Shown: positions 27,922 through 36,472, counted from the stretch's first letter. The stretch is 64,000 nt of DNA from Rivularia sp. T60_A2020_040 (GCA_015272215.1 JACYMD010000112.1:1-64000), one strand, 5' to 3'. Notes: generated from the sequence alone by a model not told the origin. Translations and numbers: made by a program.

Positions 27922-28737
27922 TCAACCTTGTCCCGACCAAGGTTTGATAAAATCAGCATAAAGAGTTAATCCACCGTCAATGTATAAAGTTTGTCCAGTA
28001 ATATAAGCAGCTTCATCGGAACATAAAAAAGCAGTTGCAGCAGCCATTTCATCGGAAGTCCCAACTCTACCCATGGGTATATGACTTTCCACATTAGCTT
28101 TCTTCTCTGGATCATCCGTCCAAGCATCATTGATGGGGGTGACTGTTGCACCAGGGGCGATCGCATTTACGCGAATCCCTCTTCTAGCGTATTCTAAAGC
28201 TAGGGTAGTTGTGAGATTTTGCATCCCACCTTTACTAATTGAATAACTGATGTATTCAGGTCTAGGTATAATTTGGTGAACACTGGAAACGTTAATAATA
28301 TTTCCACCACTATCTTGATTAAGAAACAATTTAATTGCTTCACGAGCGCATAAATAAGCACCCTTTAAATTAACATCAATTACTTTTTCAAATTCTTTAA
28401 ATTCAATTTCGTGGGCTGCACCAGGTATTTGAATTCCGGCATTATTAATTAAAATATCTAAACCACCGAATTCTTTTTTTACTTCGGCAAACATTTCTAC
28501 AATATCATCTTCCTTTGAGACATCAGCCTGTACCAATATTTCTCTGCCTCCACAACCGCAACGGGCTTGAGTACAAGCTTCGTAAATCAATTTTTCGGTA
28601 TGTTCGGCATCTTCAGGGGTTTTTCGATAGTTAATTGCCACATTCGCACCTTCAGACGCAAATCTGACCGCAATTGATTGACCTATTCCCGAAGTTGCAC
28701 CCGTGACTAAAACGTTTTTTCCGCTTATTCCTTTCAT
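27922..28737 (-). CDS. Short-chain dehydrogenase, glucose 1-dehydrogenase type
   Basis: 271 residues, Rossmann-fold SDR: coenzyme loop TGATSGIG (12-19), NNAG (98-101), catalytic Ser (VSSVH, 151/152), and Tyr165-x-x-x-Lys169 (YSISK). IRVNAIAPGATVTPINDAWT and the C-terminal YITGQTLYIDGG are typical of the classical subfamily annotated glucose 1-dehydrogenase. A Cys-rich insert TQARCGCGG (56-64) is unusual. Likely oxidises a sugar or polyol with NAD(P); the substrate is not certain. Confidence 0.85.
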   Translation of the reverse strand: MKGISGKNVLVTGATSGIGQSIAVRFASEGANVAINYRKTPEDAEHTEKLIYEACTQARCGCGGREILVQADVSKEDDIVEMFAEVKKEFGGLDILINNAGIQIPGAAHEIEFKEFEKVIDVNLKGAYLCAREAIKLFLNQDSGGNIINVSSVHQIIPRPEYISYSISKGGMQNLTTTLALEYARRGIRVNAIAPGATVTPINDAWTDDPEKKANVESHIPMGRVGTSDEMAAATAFLCSDEAAYITGQTLYIDGGLTLYADFIKPWSGQG

Positions 28738-28859
28738 AAATAATCCTCTTGATTACAACCCAAAATTAATCACATAGTACTTCTGGGTTGAGTTTAGTAC
28801 ACTTAGGCTGCATTCCCTTCCCTCTACGGTTGTAAACCGAGTAGTGATAAGGAAGAAAC
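28738..28859. other. Spacer next to the inverted-repeat element
   Basis: 122 bases including the leader of the SDR gene. No gene or clear site. Confidence 0.35.
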
Positions 28860-29209
28860 TTGAGAGAATATTTTGACAGTATCCGGCGGTTAAAACCGCA
28901 CGCCAGTTGCTACAACGGAGGGAGCCTCGACGCGAGTTGTTCATGGGGGAAACCCGACCACACTCGCTCCGCAACGCACTGGCTCTACTACACAAGCAAA
29001 GTCCACCGGCGTGGACTCATTTAATGAATAACCAGCTGCCACGGCGGGTTTTATTCGTGTAGCCAAGGCAGCGCGGTCTTGGTCCGGCGCGGGTGCGGAA
29101 CCGTGGCGATCGCACCGCACCCGCGCCGTGGTCTCCCCCATGAGCGACTGCCGTGCGACTTATAGTCGCCAGGTAAAGTATTAAATTAGACTTTAAAAGC
29201 ATCCTCTAA
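28860..29209. mobile_element. Inverted-repeat (MITE-like) element, 350-bp copy
   Basis: Imperfect terminal inverted repeats, TTGAGAGAATATTTTGACAG at the left and CTTTAAAAGCATCCTCTAA at the right, bound a GC-rich interior. A 189-bp relative in inverse orientation is at 54455-54643. Shared interior pieces are ATCCGGCGGTT(T)AAACCGC, GCGGGTTTTATT, GTAGCCAAGGCAGCGC, TCTCCCCCATGAGCGACTG and CCGTGCGACTT. The copy here has extra segments, including a GC-rich palindrome near 29081-29126. There is no transposase frame; open frames across it are read from repeats. Confidence 0.7.
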
Positions 29210-29437
29210 TATCTAAGTACTTGTGTCAAGATTTAATCTTTAGATAAAGATATTTATAAGGGATGAGTTTTTTCAGAAAGCATTTTTATGAATGTTCTGG
29301 AGACTAAATCTATATATATATTTTTTTGCAGATTTTTGAACGTATACAGATGCTACTGAGAAAATATCAAGATTTATGTATTAACCCTTGACAAAGGGGA
29401 CAAATACTAAAAAAGCCGATAATGAATTAATTCAGCT

Positions 29438-29545
29438 ACTAAGTGTATAAGTAAATTTTAGTTGGATCTATACAAAAGTAGAGCAACTTAAACCAGCTTA
29501 GTTCTGCTCCTAAGTGTATAAGTTGACTTTAGTTAAATCTATTAG
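29438..29545 (+). repeat. Direct duplication upstream of the CAP-domain gene
   Basis: CTAAGTGTATAAGT occurs at about 29438 and again about 72 bp later, each followed by AATTTTAGTTGGATCTAT or GACTTTAGTTAAATCTAT. A third related site (ACAAGTGTATAAGTTAA) lies near 30221 before the cyanovirin-like gene. Their place upstream of two secreted-protein genes suggests regulatory sites. Confidence 0.6.
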
Positions 29546-29580
29546 CTTACAGAAGTGAATAAATCGGATGAAGCTTAACC

Positions 29581-29628
29581 TATCTAAAAATAGAAGCAAG
29601 AAAAACAAATTACCTTAAGTTCCTTCTT
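29581..29628 (+). promoter_or_regulatory. Shared upstream module, copy 1 (before the CAP gene)
   Basis: A 48-bp stretch starting TATCTAAAAATAGAAGCAAG and ending AAGTTCCTTCTT matches 30253-30300 at 45 of 48 positions. It ends 88 bp before the CAP-domain start codon. It may hold a promoter or a 5'-UTR element that coordinates the two genes. Confidence 0.6.
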
Positions 29629-29716
29629 CCCCTCAACGCCGGAATTATTAATCAGTTGAGTGCGGATTCATATTGTCTATTTGCTGTCTGAAATTAATAA
29701 CACAGGAAACAAAAAT

Positions 29717-30208
29717 ATGGCTATCTTCTCAATTAAAACAGGCTTACTAGCTGCCGCTATTCTTCTCGTTAATGTTAATGTTGCACAACAAGCTCAAGCT
29801 TCTGTATCAAACGAAGTAATTCAATTAGTTAATCGAGCTAGGTCTCAAGGACGTGTGTGTGGAAACCGGAGATTTGGTGCTGCAAGACTACTGTCTGCAA
29901 ATGGTAGTTTGAATCGTGCTGCACTGGTACATAGTTCAGACATGGCTGCAAGAAGACAAATAAGTCATACAGGTTCTAATGGTAGTACTCTGGGACAGCG
30001 TGCAACACAAGCAGGGTATCAATGGCGAGGTATTGCTGAGAATGTGGCTTCTGGTCAAAGAACTAGCACTGAAGTCGTGCAAGCATGGCTAAAAAGTCCA
30101 GGTCATTGCGCTAACATTATGAGCCCAAATTATAACGAGGGTGGTGTTAGCGCTGTTCGCGGTCGTGATGGCCAAATCTACTGGACAATGGTCTACGGTA
30201 GACGTTAA
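29717..30208 (+). CDS. Secreted CAP-domain (SCP-like) protein
   Basis: Translation from the ATG at 29717 is preferred over 29660, because CAGGAAAC lies 8 bp upstream and the protein then opens with a proper signal peptide (MAIFSIKTGLLAAAILLV ... AQAS). The CAP domain shows EVIQLVNRARSQ, HSSDMAARRQISHTG, AENVASGQRT and SPGHCANIMSPNYNEGGVS, with the conserved His/Glu/His set of the CAP cavity. It is a ~135-residue secreted domain. Bacterial CAP proteins are extracellular and of mostly unknown function. It is followed by a cyanovirin-N homolog with a shared upstream module. Confidence 0.88.
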   Translation: MAIFSIKTGLLAAAILLVNVNVAQQAQASVSNEVIQLVNRARSQGRVCGNRRFGAARLLSANGSLNRAALVHSSDMAARRQISHTGSNGSTLGQRATQAGYQWRGIAENVASGQRTSTEVVQAWLKSPGHCANIMSPNYNEGGVSAVRGRDGQIYWTMVYGRR

Positions 30209-30252
30209 AGCAATTAGCTTGCACAAGTGTATAAGTTAATTGAAGTGAAACT

Positions 30253-30300
30253 TATCTAAAAATAGAAGCAGGAAAAACAAATTATCTTAAGTTCCTACTT
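30253..30300 (+). promoter_or_regulatory. Shared upstream module, copy 2 (before the cyanovirin-like gene)
   Basis: Near-identical to 29581-29628 (three differences in 48) and 31 bp from the downstream start codon. Preceded by the third AAGTGTATAAGT site at about 30222. Confidence 0.6.
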
Positions 30301-30331
30301 CTATTCAACAGAAAATTCAAGGGAGAAAATC

Positions 30332-30748
30332 ATGTCTACTACTTGTCAGAAATCTATGAAAAGCAAATTGGCTCTAATTTTCACTGGTGTAACTCTAGCA
30401 GTTGCTTGTTTGAACCCTTTAGGGAAAGAAGCTTTAGCTGGAAAATTTTCTCGTAGCTGTGAAGATTTTGCACTGACGGGAGATAGCATTTTGAGCGCAA
30501 CTTGCAAAGATCGCAATGCTAATAAACGTAGGACTTCTTTGAATTTAAATAGGAGAATAAGAAATAAGAATGGATATTTAACAACAGGAGGTGGTAATTA
30601 TGTTAGTACTTGTAAAAATATAGGATGGGGCCGTGGGGTTTCCTTAAAAGCAGACTGTAGAACATACAATGGGGATTGGAGATACTCAACTTTGAATTTA
30701 GATAGTATCATTACTAATAATGATGGAAACCTGACATTTGATCGTTAG
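30332..30748 (+). CDS. Secreted cyanovirin-N (CVNH) domain lectin-like protein
   Basis: 138 residues with a signal peptide cleaved near ALA36, after which GKFSRSCEDFALTG matches the cyanovirin-N start LGKFS...C. Four cysteines (43, 58, 94, 109) reproduce the two intradomain disulfides (spacing 15 and 15, against 14 and 15 in cyanovirin-N). Both tandem sequence halves are visible: SCEDFALTGDSILSATCKD ... LNLNRRIRNKNGYL and TCKNIGWGRGVSLKADCR ... LNLDSIITNNDGNL. Cyanovirin-N binds high-mannose oligosaccharides; whether this one does is untested. GGGAGAAAATC precedes the ATG. It has its own terminator. Confidence 0.9.
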   Translation: MSTTCQKSMKSKLALIFTGVTLAVACLNPLGKEALAGKFSRSCEDFALTGDSILSATCKDRNANKRRTSLNLNRRIRNKNGYLTTGGGNYVSTCKNIGWGRGVSLKADCRTYNGDWRYSTLNLDSIITNNDGNLTFDR

Positions 30749-30803
30749 TGATGAGTTAAAGTTATAGTCATCCCAATACTTATCGGTTAAGCGACAATTA
30801 GAA

Positions 30804-30836
30804 ACTCAGTATCTCAGAGATACTGGGTTTTTTATC
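30804..30836 (+). terminator. Rho-independent terminator after the cyanovirin-like gene
   Basis: CAGTATCT-CAG-AGATACTG forms a perfect 8-bp stem (30807-30825) followed by GGGTTTTTTATC. Confidence 0.85.
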
Positions 30837-31190
30837 CCTCGGCTATTGTTAAGTACTTACGCAAAATTAATTGTATATTGTCATTACGAGTGGAGCGAAG
30901 CGAAACGAAGTAATCGCAAGCGTTTGGGATTGCTTCACTTCGTTCGCAATGACACAAATAATTTTACACACCCACTTAACCGAGCAGTATTGCAAGTAAA
31001 AAATCGGTTTTTTGCGCCTTTGCACCTTTGCGCTAAACACAAATCATCCCATTAATCAGCAACCCGCAAACGATAAATCCTGATTTTTTCGTTGGTTCTT
31101 AATCATGGTTGCGATCAAGAGTAATTTAGATGGGTTTGTCCTACAGTAGTTGTCAATGATTAAAATCACACACTCAAAAGTAACATCGTG
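30837..31190. repeat. Intergenic region with a long dispersed palindrome
   Basis: Positions about 30882-30955 carry TCATTACGAGTGGAGCGAAG through CTTCGTTCGCAATGACA, a widespread bacterial palindromic repeat (ATTGCGAACGAAGTG type). A 69-codon frame crossing it is not called. The rest of the stretch is unremarkable. Confidence 0.65.
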
Positions 31191-32105
31191 ATGAATATTA
31201 AATCTGACTCACAACAAACCTTTATGACTTTGTTTCTTTCTAAAATTAGCAAAATTAGTGCGATCGCAATAATTTTATCTTCCTCTTTAACTGGCTCACT
31301 GTTATTACCTCAACTCAGTGATGCTGTTTTGCAAAAGACTGATAATGTCGCCCAAGCGCAACAGGGAAATGGAACTCGACACACAGTACAACCTGGTGAG
31401 TTTTTATCAAATATTGCCCAGAGATATTATGGTGATGGTAGTGAAGCTTCTTGGAGAAGAATTTATGAGGCTAATCGGGCTGTAATTGGTCCTGAACCGA
31501 CACAACTAAGGGCTGGGATGGTACTGGTTATACCTGGAGTCAATCGCTCTCAGCCTAATCCTGTTGCTAATAGGGGCAGTTTTCAAGATATGCTATTAGC
31601 ACTTGGACGCAGAGAAACAGGGCAACAAAATCCCCCCTATAATATTGAGAATTCCTTGGGTTTTATGGGTAAGTATCAATTTGGTGAAGCTCTATTAATT
31701 GACCTGGGATATTATAGAGCTAATACTTACTACGGACAACCCGGTGTTAACAAGAATTATTGGCGCGGTACATGGACGGGAAAAAATGGTGCTAATAGCA
31801 AGCAAGATTTTTTAAATAATAAAAATAATGTCCAAGAAAGAGCAATTAGCGAGGCTATGAGTTTGAAATGGAGTCGTCTTAACGGTGAACTCCAACAGAG
31901 AGGACGTTCTACAAAAGATTTTATTGGACGGAGACAAAGAGGAATAGTCATCACTAGTTCTGGACTGCTGGCGGCTGCTCATCTACGTGGTCCAAAAGCA
32001 GCTGCGGAAATGCTACTGTTTGATAGGGATAACCCCGATGAAAATGGCACGTCTATTTTCGCTTATTTGAATGAATTTGGGGGGTTTAGAACGCCTTTTG
32101 ACTAG
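31191..32105 (+). CDS. LysM-domain secreted protein with a lysozyme-like C-terminal domain
   Basis: 304 residues. The GTG at 31188 is immediately followed by the ATG used here. A signal segment (ISAIAIILSSSLTGSLLLP) precedes one LysM peptidoglycan-binding domain (about 63-115: RHTVQPGEFLSNIAQRYYG ... LRAGMVLVIPG). The C-terminal domain, from GSFQDMLLALGRRETG on, includes NSLGFMGKYQFGEALLIDLG, resembling soluble lytic-transglycosylase/lysozyme folds with the Glu of RRETG as a candidate catalytic residue. It likely binds and perhaps trims peptidoglycan. Confidence 0.7.
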   Translation: MNIKSDSQQTFMTLFLSKISKISAIAIILSSSLTGSLLLPQLSDAVLQKTDNVAQAQQGNGTRHTVQPGEFLSNIAQRYYGDGSEASWRRIYEANRAVIGPEPTQLRAGMVLVIPGVNRSQPNPVANRGSFQDMLLALGRRETGQQNPPYNIENSLGFMGKYQFGEALLIDLGYYRANTYYGQPGVNKNYWRGTWTGKNGANSKQDFLNNKNNVQERAISEAMSLKWSRLNGELQQRGRSTKDFIGRRQRGIVITSSGLLAAAHLRGPKAAAEMLLFDRDNPDENGTSIFAYLNEFGGFRTPFD

Positions 32106-32153
32106 AAAATAATGGGATACAAGGCACTAAGCAGTTAATAATTAACATACAGA

Positions 32154-32188
32154 CCTTTAACCTTTAACCTTCAACCTTTAACCTTTAC
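32154..32188 (+). repeat. Heptamer tandem repeat (TAACCTT type)
   Basis: Around five copies of ACCTTTA/ACCTTCA between the LysM and ycf51 genes; ordinary STRR. Confidence 0.7.
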
Positions 32189-32236
32189 GATGCTGTATTA
32201 TTGAAAAAAAAATCAACGAATAGGCACTTAACCATT

Positions 32237-32758
32237 ATGTTCTCAACAGATGATTTTGCACGGTACACTCAATGGTCAGGTATTGCCACATTGATATTTG
32301 CTTTCATTACACTCGTGGGTTTTATTTTTAAATGGGGTATCCGGTTCAGATTAGCAGGTGCGACGGGATTTTTATTAGTATTAACTGGAGGTTTTTTTCC
32401 TCTTTCCCTCACACCTTTGACTCGAACGGTGATTCCGGGTGCAATTCGCTATAAATTAGTTTTTGATAACGGTTCATCGCAAGCTGTAATTGCTACTCCA
32501 CCCCAAATTACTCCTTTAGAATTAGATGCAACTTTACGTCAAGCTGCCAGCGATTTATTTTCTTATGGTAGGTTAGGTACCAGAGAAGAAAATGAGTTAA
32601 CTGTCCGCGCTCGCACTGTAATACATCCGGAACCAGGAATTTCCGTACCACTGTATTTAGGACAAATCAAGCGCTCCCTTTCGACTCGTGACGACAACGA
32701 AATGCAAATTGATATTTACAAAGATAACTTTGCTCAGTTACCAACCTCCGAAGGTTAA
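32237..32758 (+). CDS. ycf51: Ycf51 family protein (DUF2518)
   Basis: The ATG at 32237 gives the family N-terminus MFSTDDFARYTQWSGIATL; a longer frame from a TTG at 32201 is rejected. Two membrane helices (about 12-32 and 39-60) lead to a soluble domain with LTRTVIPGAIRYKLVFDNG, the Q-A-V-I-A-T-P-P-Q-I-T-P segment, LRQAASDLFSYGRLG and VPLYLGQIKRSL. Ycf51 is conserved in cyanobacteria and red-algal plastids, of unknown function. Confidence 0.9.
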   Translation: MFSTDDFARYTQWSGIATLIFAFITLVGFIFKWGIRFRLAGATGFLLVLTGGFFPLSLTPLTRTVIPGAIRYKLVFDNGSSQAVIATPPQITPLELDATLRQAASDLFSYGRLGTREENELTVRARTVIHPEPGISVPLYLGQIKRSLSTRDDNEMQIDIYKDNFAQLPTSEG

Positions 32759-32810
32759 ATAATTTTGGATTTTAGATTTTAGATTTTGGATTGAGAGTTA
32801 GGATTACCGG

Positions 32811-32944
32811 AGTTAGGAGTTAGGAGTTAGGAGTTAGGAGTTAGGAGTTAGGAGTTAGGAGTAAAAATTTATTAGTTATTACTTGTTAATTATTACCCCA
32901 TTACCAATTACCCATTACCCATTACCCATTACCAATTACCAATT
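32811..32944. repeat. Two STRR arrays (GTTAGGA and TTACCCA/TTACCAA types)
   Basis: 32811-32863 is about 7.5 copies of AGTTAGG; 32893-32944 is about seven copies of ATTACCC/ATTACCA. Both are classical cyanobacterial heptamer STRRs lying between the convergent ycf51 and peptidoglycan-binding genes. Confidence 0.9.
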
Positions 32945-32946
32945 TT

Positions 32947-33297
32947 TTAATGAACTTGGTTTAGAGCGTTCCAAGTATCATTATCAATGATTCCAGTGAT
33001 TTTTACTTTACTGCGACGCTGAAAGCTTTGTACTGCTGCTTCCATAAAAGGACCGAAATCACCGTCTACATATCCAACATAGTCAGAACTTCTTTTTAAG
33101 ATACGCTGTGCTTTCATTACCATGTCACCACGGCTACCTTTTCTTAATTCTGGCATCTGTGCTGGTTCTTTTGGATTGATTTTTTGTGCTCTCCCGCCAT
33201 TTAGAGTCTGTTCTTCTATAGAAAGATTTCTCTGCTGTTCGGCTTTAACCTCACCATCTTTTTCTGGTTGTTGAAATTTATTATCTAATGGTTCCAT
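32947..33297 (-). CDS. Peptidoglycan-binding domain protein
   Basis: 116 residues. The C-terminal ~65 (LRKGSRGDMVMKAQRILKRS, GYVDGDFGPFMEAAVQSFQRR, GIIDNDTWNAL) form a PG_binding_1 domain with the usual G-x-V/M repeat pattern. The N-terminal 50 are charged and disordered. No signal peptide is evident, so export, if any, would be by another route, or a start further upstream is missed. The neighbourhood is rich in envelope proteins. Confidence 0.8.
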   Translation of the reverse strand: MEPLDNKFQQPEKDGEVKAEQQRNLSIEEQTLNGGRAQKINPKEPAQMPELRKGSRGDMVMKAQRILKRSSDYVGYVDGDFGPFMEAAVQSFQRRSKVKITGIIDNDTWNALNQVH

Positions 33298-33883
33298 GTT
33301 ATTCCCTAAATTATTTAAGAGTTATCAATTATTAGTTATTGGTTAACCGTGATCACTGTTCACTGATAACTGATAACTGATTTATAGTTCTATCGTTGAA
33401 ACTCAACCGAATTATTCTTTTCTTTAGAAGTGTTTACACAACTAACATGATGTAAGTGCTATTACTTGTGGAATTGATATCTCTATGGTAATGGATCAAT
33501 CTTTGGTATTTTATGAATTAATTGTTGATATTGTATACGCAGAGACTTTTGGGGCTTACAATGTAATCACTGATACGCAGTAGGTCAGATGAATAATAGT
33601 ACATAAAATGATCATTTGTACTTGTCGCTACAATTGTGATTATTTTCGGTAGAATATTAATCCGGTGAGTTATTTATGAGTTAATTCACCGGAATACACC
33701 AGTTAGAATAATTCGGCGCTGCTGAATCGTGGTATGAGATTGAAAATGTAGTAGAAAGGCAAATGTTTGCGTTTTTATGAAGTTTTTCAGCCTGGGAACA
33801 AGAAATGATTTGGATTGCTTCGGCTACTGTCTACAAGCTACGGAATCAAACAGAATATTATAAATGTTAATTTAATTAGTTAT
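33298..33883. other. Long intergenic region
   Basis: About 590 bases between divergent genes. STRR-like pieces (GATAACTGATAACTGA, TTATTGGTTAACCGTG) lie at 33310-33380. AATTCACCGGAATACACC with CCGGTGAGTTATTTATGAG forms an imperfect hairpin near 33661-33700. No gene; the frame running in from 33815 is treated as leader. Confidence 0.45.
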
Positions 33884-35071
33884 ATGCTTAATCAATCAAA
33901 AAAAACTTTGTCATTAACTCTCGCAGTAGCCCCAACCAAGGTAATTCGTGGTAGCGAAATCCTCGATCAAGCAGTAGATGATATATCTCGTTTGGGAAAT
34001 CGTCCCTTAGTAATAGGTGGCGATCGCACTTTAAATATCATCCAAAATTATCTGCAATTGTGGGAATCTCAGGAATTAAATGTTGAGAAAGCTTGTTATA
34101 CTCCCGATTGCAGTGAAAGCAGTTTGGCGGTTTTAAGAGCTAAAGCCCAAGAGCATCAAGCTGATGTAATTATCGGTGTCGGTGGTGGTAAAGCCTTGGA
34201 TACGGCGAAATTAGTCGCGCATCAGTTGCAAATACCAGTGGTGACAATCCCGACTAGTGCGGCTACTTGTGCGGCTTGGACTGCACTTTCTAACGTGTAT
34301 TCTGAGCAAGGAGCGTTTTTATATGACGTGGCTTTGGATAAATGTCCCGATTTACTGATATTAGATTACAATTTGATTCAAACTGCACCGCAAAATACCT
34401 TAGTAGCGGGAATTGGTGACGCGATCGCTAAATGGTATGAAGCGTCGGTAAGTAGCGGAGATTCCGAACAAACTCTGATTATTGCAGCGGTTCAACAAGC
34501 TAGAGTTTTACGCGATATTTTATTACAAAAATCGCTGGCTGCCTTGCAATCTCCTGGAAGCGAAGTTTGGCGAGAAGTTGTAGACGCAACAGTTTTACTG
34601 GCTGGAGTCATCGGTGGCATCGGCGGCGCACAATGTCGTACTGTTGCGGCTCATGCAGTCCATAATGGTTTAACTCATGTTTGTGGACGTGGTAGCATTC
34701 ATGGGGAAAAAGTTGCTTACGGTATTTTGGTGCAGTTGCGTTTGGAAGAAATGCTTCAAGGAAATCAATTAGCTGCGGCTGCAAGAGGGCAATTATTGAA
34801 ATTCTATGGGGAAATTGGATTACCCCAAAAGCTCGATGATTTGGGCTTGGGTAACATCACTCTCAAACAGTTACAAAGTGCAGCCGAATTTGCTTTACAA
34901 CCGGATTCCGATATTCATAGATTACCGTTTAAAGTTGCTCTCGAACAATTAATGGCAGCAATGGTTTCCACTACCGCACCAGGAGAAACAGGTGGTTTGT
35001 CATCGAGCTTAAGCAACGGGATGAATCAAGGTAAAAAGTTTTCTGGTTCAAAAAGTGATCAGAAAGCATAA
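33884..35071 (+). CDS. Iron-containing alcohol dehydrogenase family, glycerol dehydrogenase (GldA)-like
   Basis: The ATG at 33884 starts MLNQSKKTLSL, fitting the family; 23 upstream codons are considered leader. In the 395-residue protein, the NAD-binding glycine turn is VGGGKALDTAK (about 99-109) and candidate metal ligands are Asp179 (GIGDAIAKWYEA), His257 (AAHAVHNGLTH) and His273 (SIHGEKVAYG), as in GldA. Family members oxidise glycerol or related polyols with NAD, at a zinc site. The aminotransferase gene follows after 152 bp; no functional link is proven. Confidence 0.85.
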   Translation: MLNQSKKTLSLTLAVAPTKVIRGSEILDQAVDDISRLGNRPLVIGGDRTLNIIQNYLQLWESQELNVEKACYTPDCSESSLAVLRAKAQEHQADVIIGVGGGKALDTAKLVAHQLQIPVVTIPTSAATCAAWTALSNVYSEQGAFLYDVALDKCPDLLILDYNLIQTAPQNTLVAGIGDAIAKWYEASVSSGDSEQTLIIAAVQQARVLRDILLQKSLAALQSPGSEVWREVVDATVLLAGVIGGIGGAQCRTVAAHAVHNGLTHVCGRGSIHGEKVAYGILVQLRLEEMLQGNQLAAAARGQLLKFYGEIGLPQKLDDLGLGNITLKQLQSAAEFALQPDSDIHRLPFKVALEQLMAAMVSTTAPGETGGLSSSLSNGMNQGKKFSGSKSDQKA

Positions 35072-35094
35072 AATAATTATCTGGTTAACGATAA

Positions 35095-35180
35095 AATTTA
35101 CTCTTCTCAATGCTGCCGATTTAAGCCTGCGACGGCGGGTTTTGATTGTGTAGTCGCGGTAACAAAGCGCCAGAGGAATG
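35095..35180. repeat. Partial GC-rich repeat between dehydrogenase and aminotransferase genes
   Basis: CGACGGCGGGTTTTGATTGT followed by GTAGTCGCGGTAACAAAGCG resembles interior pieces of the inverted-repeat elements at 28860-29209 and 54455-54643, but lacks their terminal repeats. Probably a fragment. Confidence 0.45.
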
Positions 35181-35223
35181 TGGTGACTTCAGTAAATCTA
35201 ACTATTAATAGTGAAATCGGAAA

Positions 35224-36435
35224 ATGAACTTAGACTGGATCATCCCAGCCCAACGTATACAAAAGCTACCCGCTTATCCATTTGCTCGCTTGGATGAATT
35301 GAAAACCAAAGCCCGCGAGCAAGGTTTGGATTTGATTGATTTGGGCATGGGAAACCCTGATGGAGCAACACCACAAGCTGTAATTGATGCCGCGATCGAA
35401 GCTTTAAAAAATCCTCAGAATCACGGTTATCCTCCTTTTGAAGGAACGGCTGATTTCCGCAAAGCTATTACTAATTGGTATCATCGCCGCTATGGAGTAA
35501 ATTTAGACCCCGATAGCGAAGCTCTACCACTACTTGGCTCTAAGGAAGGTTTAGGACATTTAGCATTAGCTTATGTTAATCCTGGTGATGTGGTTTTAGT
35601 TCCTTCTCCATCCTATCCCGTTCATTTTCGAGGTCCTTTAATTGCTGGTGGTGAAATTCACAATTTAATTTTAAAGCCAGAAAATGACTGGTTAATTGAC
35701 TTAAGTGCAATACCCGATACTGTTGCAGAACGAGCCAAGATACTTTATTTTAATTATCCTAATAATCCCACTGCGGCTACTGCACCCCGCGAATTTTTTG
35801 AAGAAATAGTTGCTTTTGCTCAAAAATACCAAATTCTGCTAGTACACGATTTGTGTTATGCGGAGTTAGCATTTGATGGCTATCAACCCACAAGTTTGTT
35901 AGAAATTCCCGGTGCAAAAGATATTGGTGTAGAATTTCATACCATGTCTAAAACCTATAATATGGCAGGTTGGCGCGTGGGTTTTGTAGTCGGCAACCGT
36001 CACGTCATCCAAGGTTTACGAACGCTGAAAACAAATTTAGACTACGGTATCTTTTCTGCATTACAAGTAGCGGCTCAAACTGCTTTACAATTGCCAGATA
36101 GTTATTTGCAGCAAGTCCAACAACGCTATTCTAGCCGTCGCGACTTCCTGATTCAAGGTTTGACGGATTTAGGTTGGAACATTCCCAAAACCAAAGCTAC
36201 AATGTATTTATGGGTTCCATCTCCTGAAGGTATGAATTCCACCGATTTTGCTTTACATCTATTACAGCAAACAGGTGTAGTTGTAACTCCTGGTAACGCT
36301 TTTGGGATTGGTGGTGAAAATTACGTTCGTATCAGTTTAATTACGGATACTCAACGATTAGGCGAAGCTTTGCATAGATTTGAGCAAGCAGGTATTAATT
36401 ATCACTCTCAGCCTGTAGTTTTTAGTTCAAAATAG
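35224..36435 (+). CDS. PLP-dependent class I aminotransferase (aspartate or LL-DAP type)
   Basis: 403 residues of fold-type I. Visible are DLGMGNPDGATP (38-49), YPPFEGTADFRKAI, the PLP-phosphate region GSKEGLGHL, FNYPNNPTAA (176-185), the aspartate pairing with the pyridine N (VHDLCYAEL, Asp209) and the Schiff-base lysine SKTYNMAGWR (Lys243). The C-terminus has FGIGGENYVRISL. The subfamily is recalled as cyanobacterial aminotransferases acting on aspartate or related amino acids; the exact substrate is not decided. Confidence 0.88.
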   Translation: MNLDWIIPAQRIQKLPAYPFARLDELKTKAREQGLDLIDLGMGNPDGATPQAVIDAAIEALKNPQNHGYPPFEGTADFRKAITNWYHRRYGVNLDPDSEALPLLGSKEGLGHLALAYVNPGDVVLVPSPSYPVHFRGPLIAGGEIHNLILKPENDWLIDLSAIPDTVAERAKILYFNYPNNPTAATAPREFFEEIVAFAQKYQILLVHDLCYAELAFDGYQPTSLLEIPGAKDIGVEFHTMSKTYNMAGWRVGFVVGNRHVIQGLRTLKTNLDYGIFSALQVAAQTALQLPDSYLQQVQQRYSSRRDFLIQGLTDLGWNIPKTKATMYLWVPSPEGMNSTDFALHLLQQTGVVVTPGNAFGIGGENYVRISLITDTQRLGEALHRFEQAGINYHSQPVVFSSK

Positions 36436-36472
36436 ATATGACTGATTCTAAATTCACTTATAAGTTAAGTTG

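Noticed and set aside
28941-29202. Two minus-strand frames rich in Arg, Ala and Gly
   Set aside because: They lie entirely within the GC-rich inverted-repeat element and overlap each other in different frames.
30846-31055. 69-codon plus-strand frame
   Set aside because: It translates a widespread intergenic palindromic repeat.
32811-32944. CRISPR array
   Set aside because: The units are 7 bp and contiguous with no spacers; these are STRRs. No cas gene is present.
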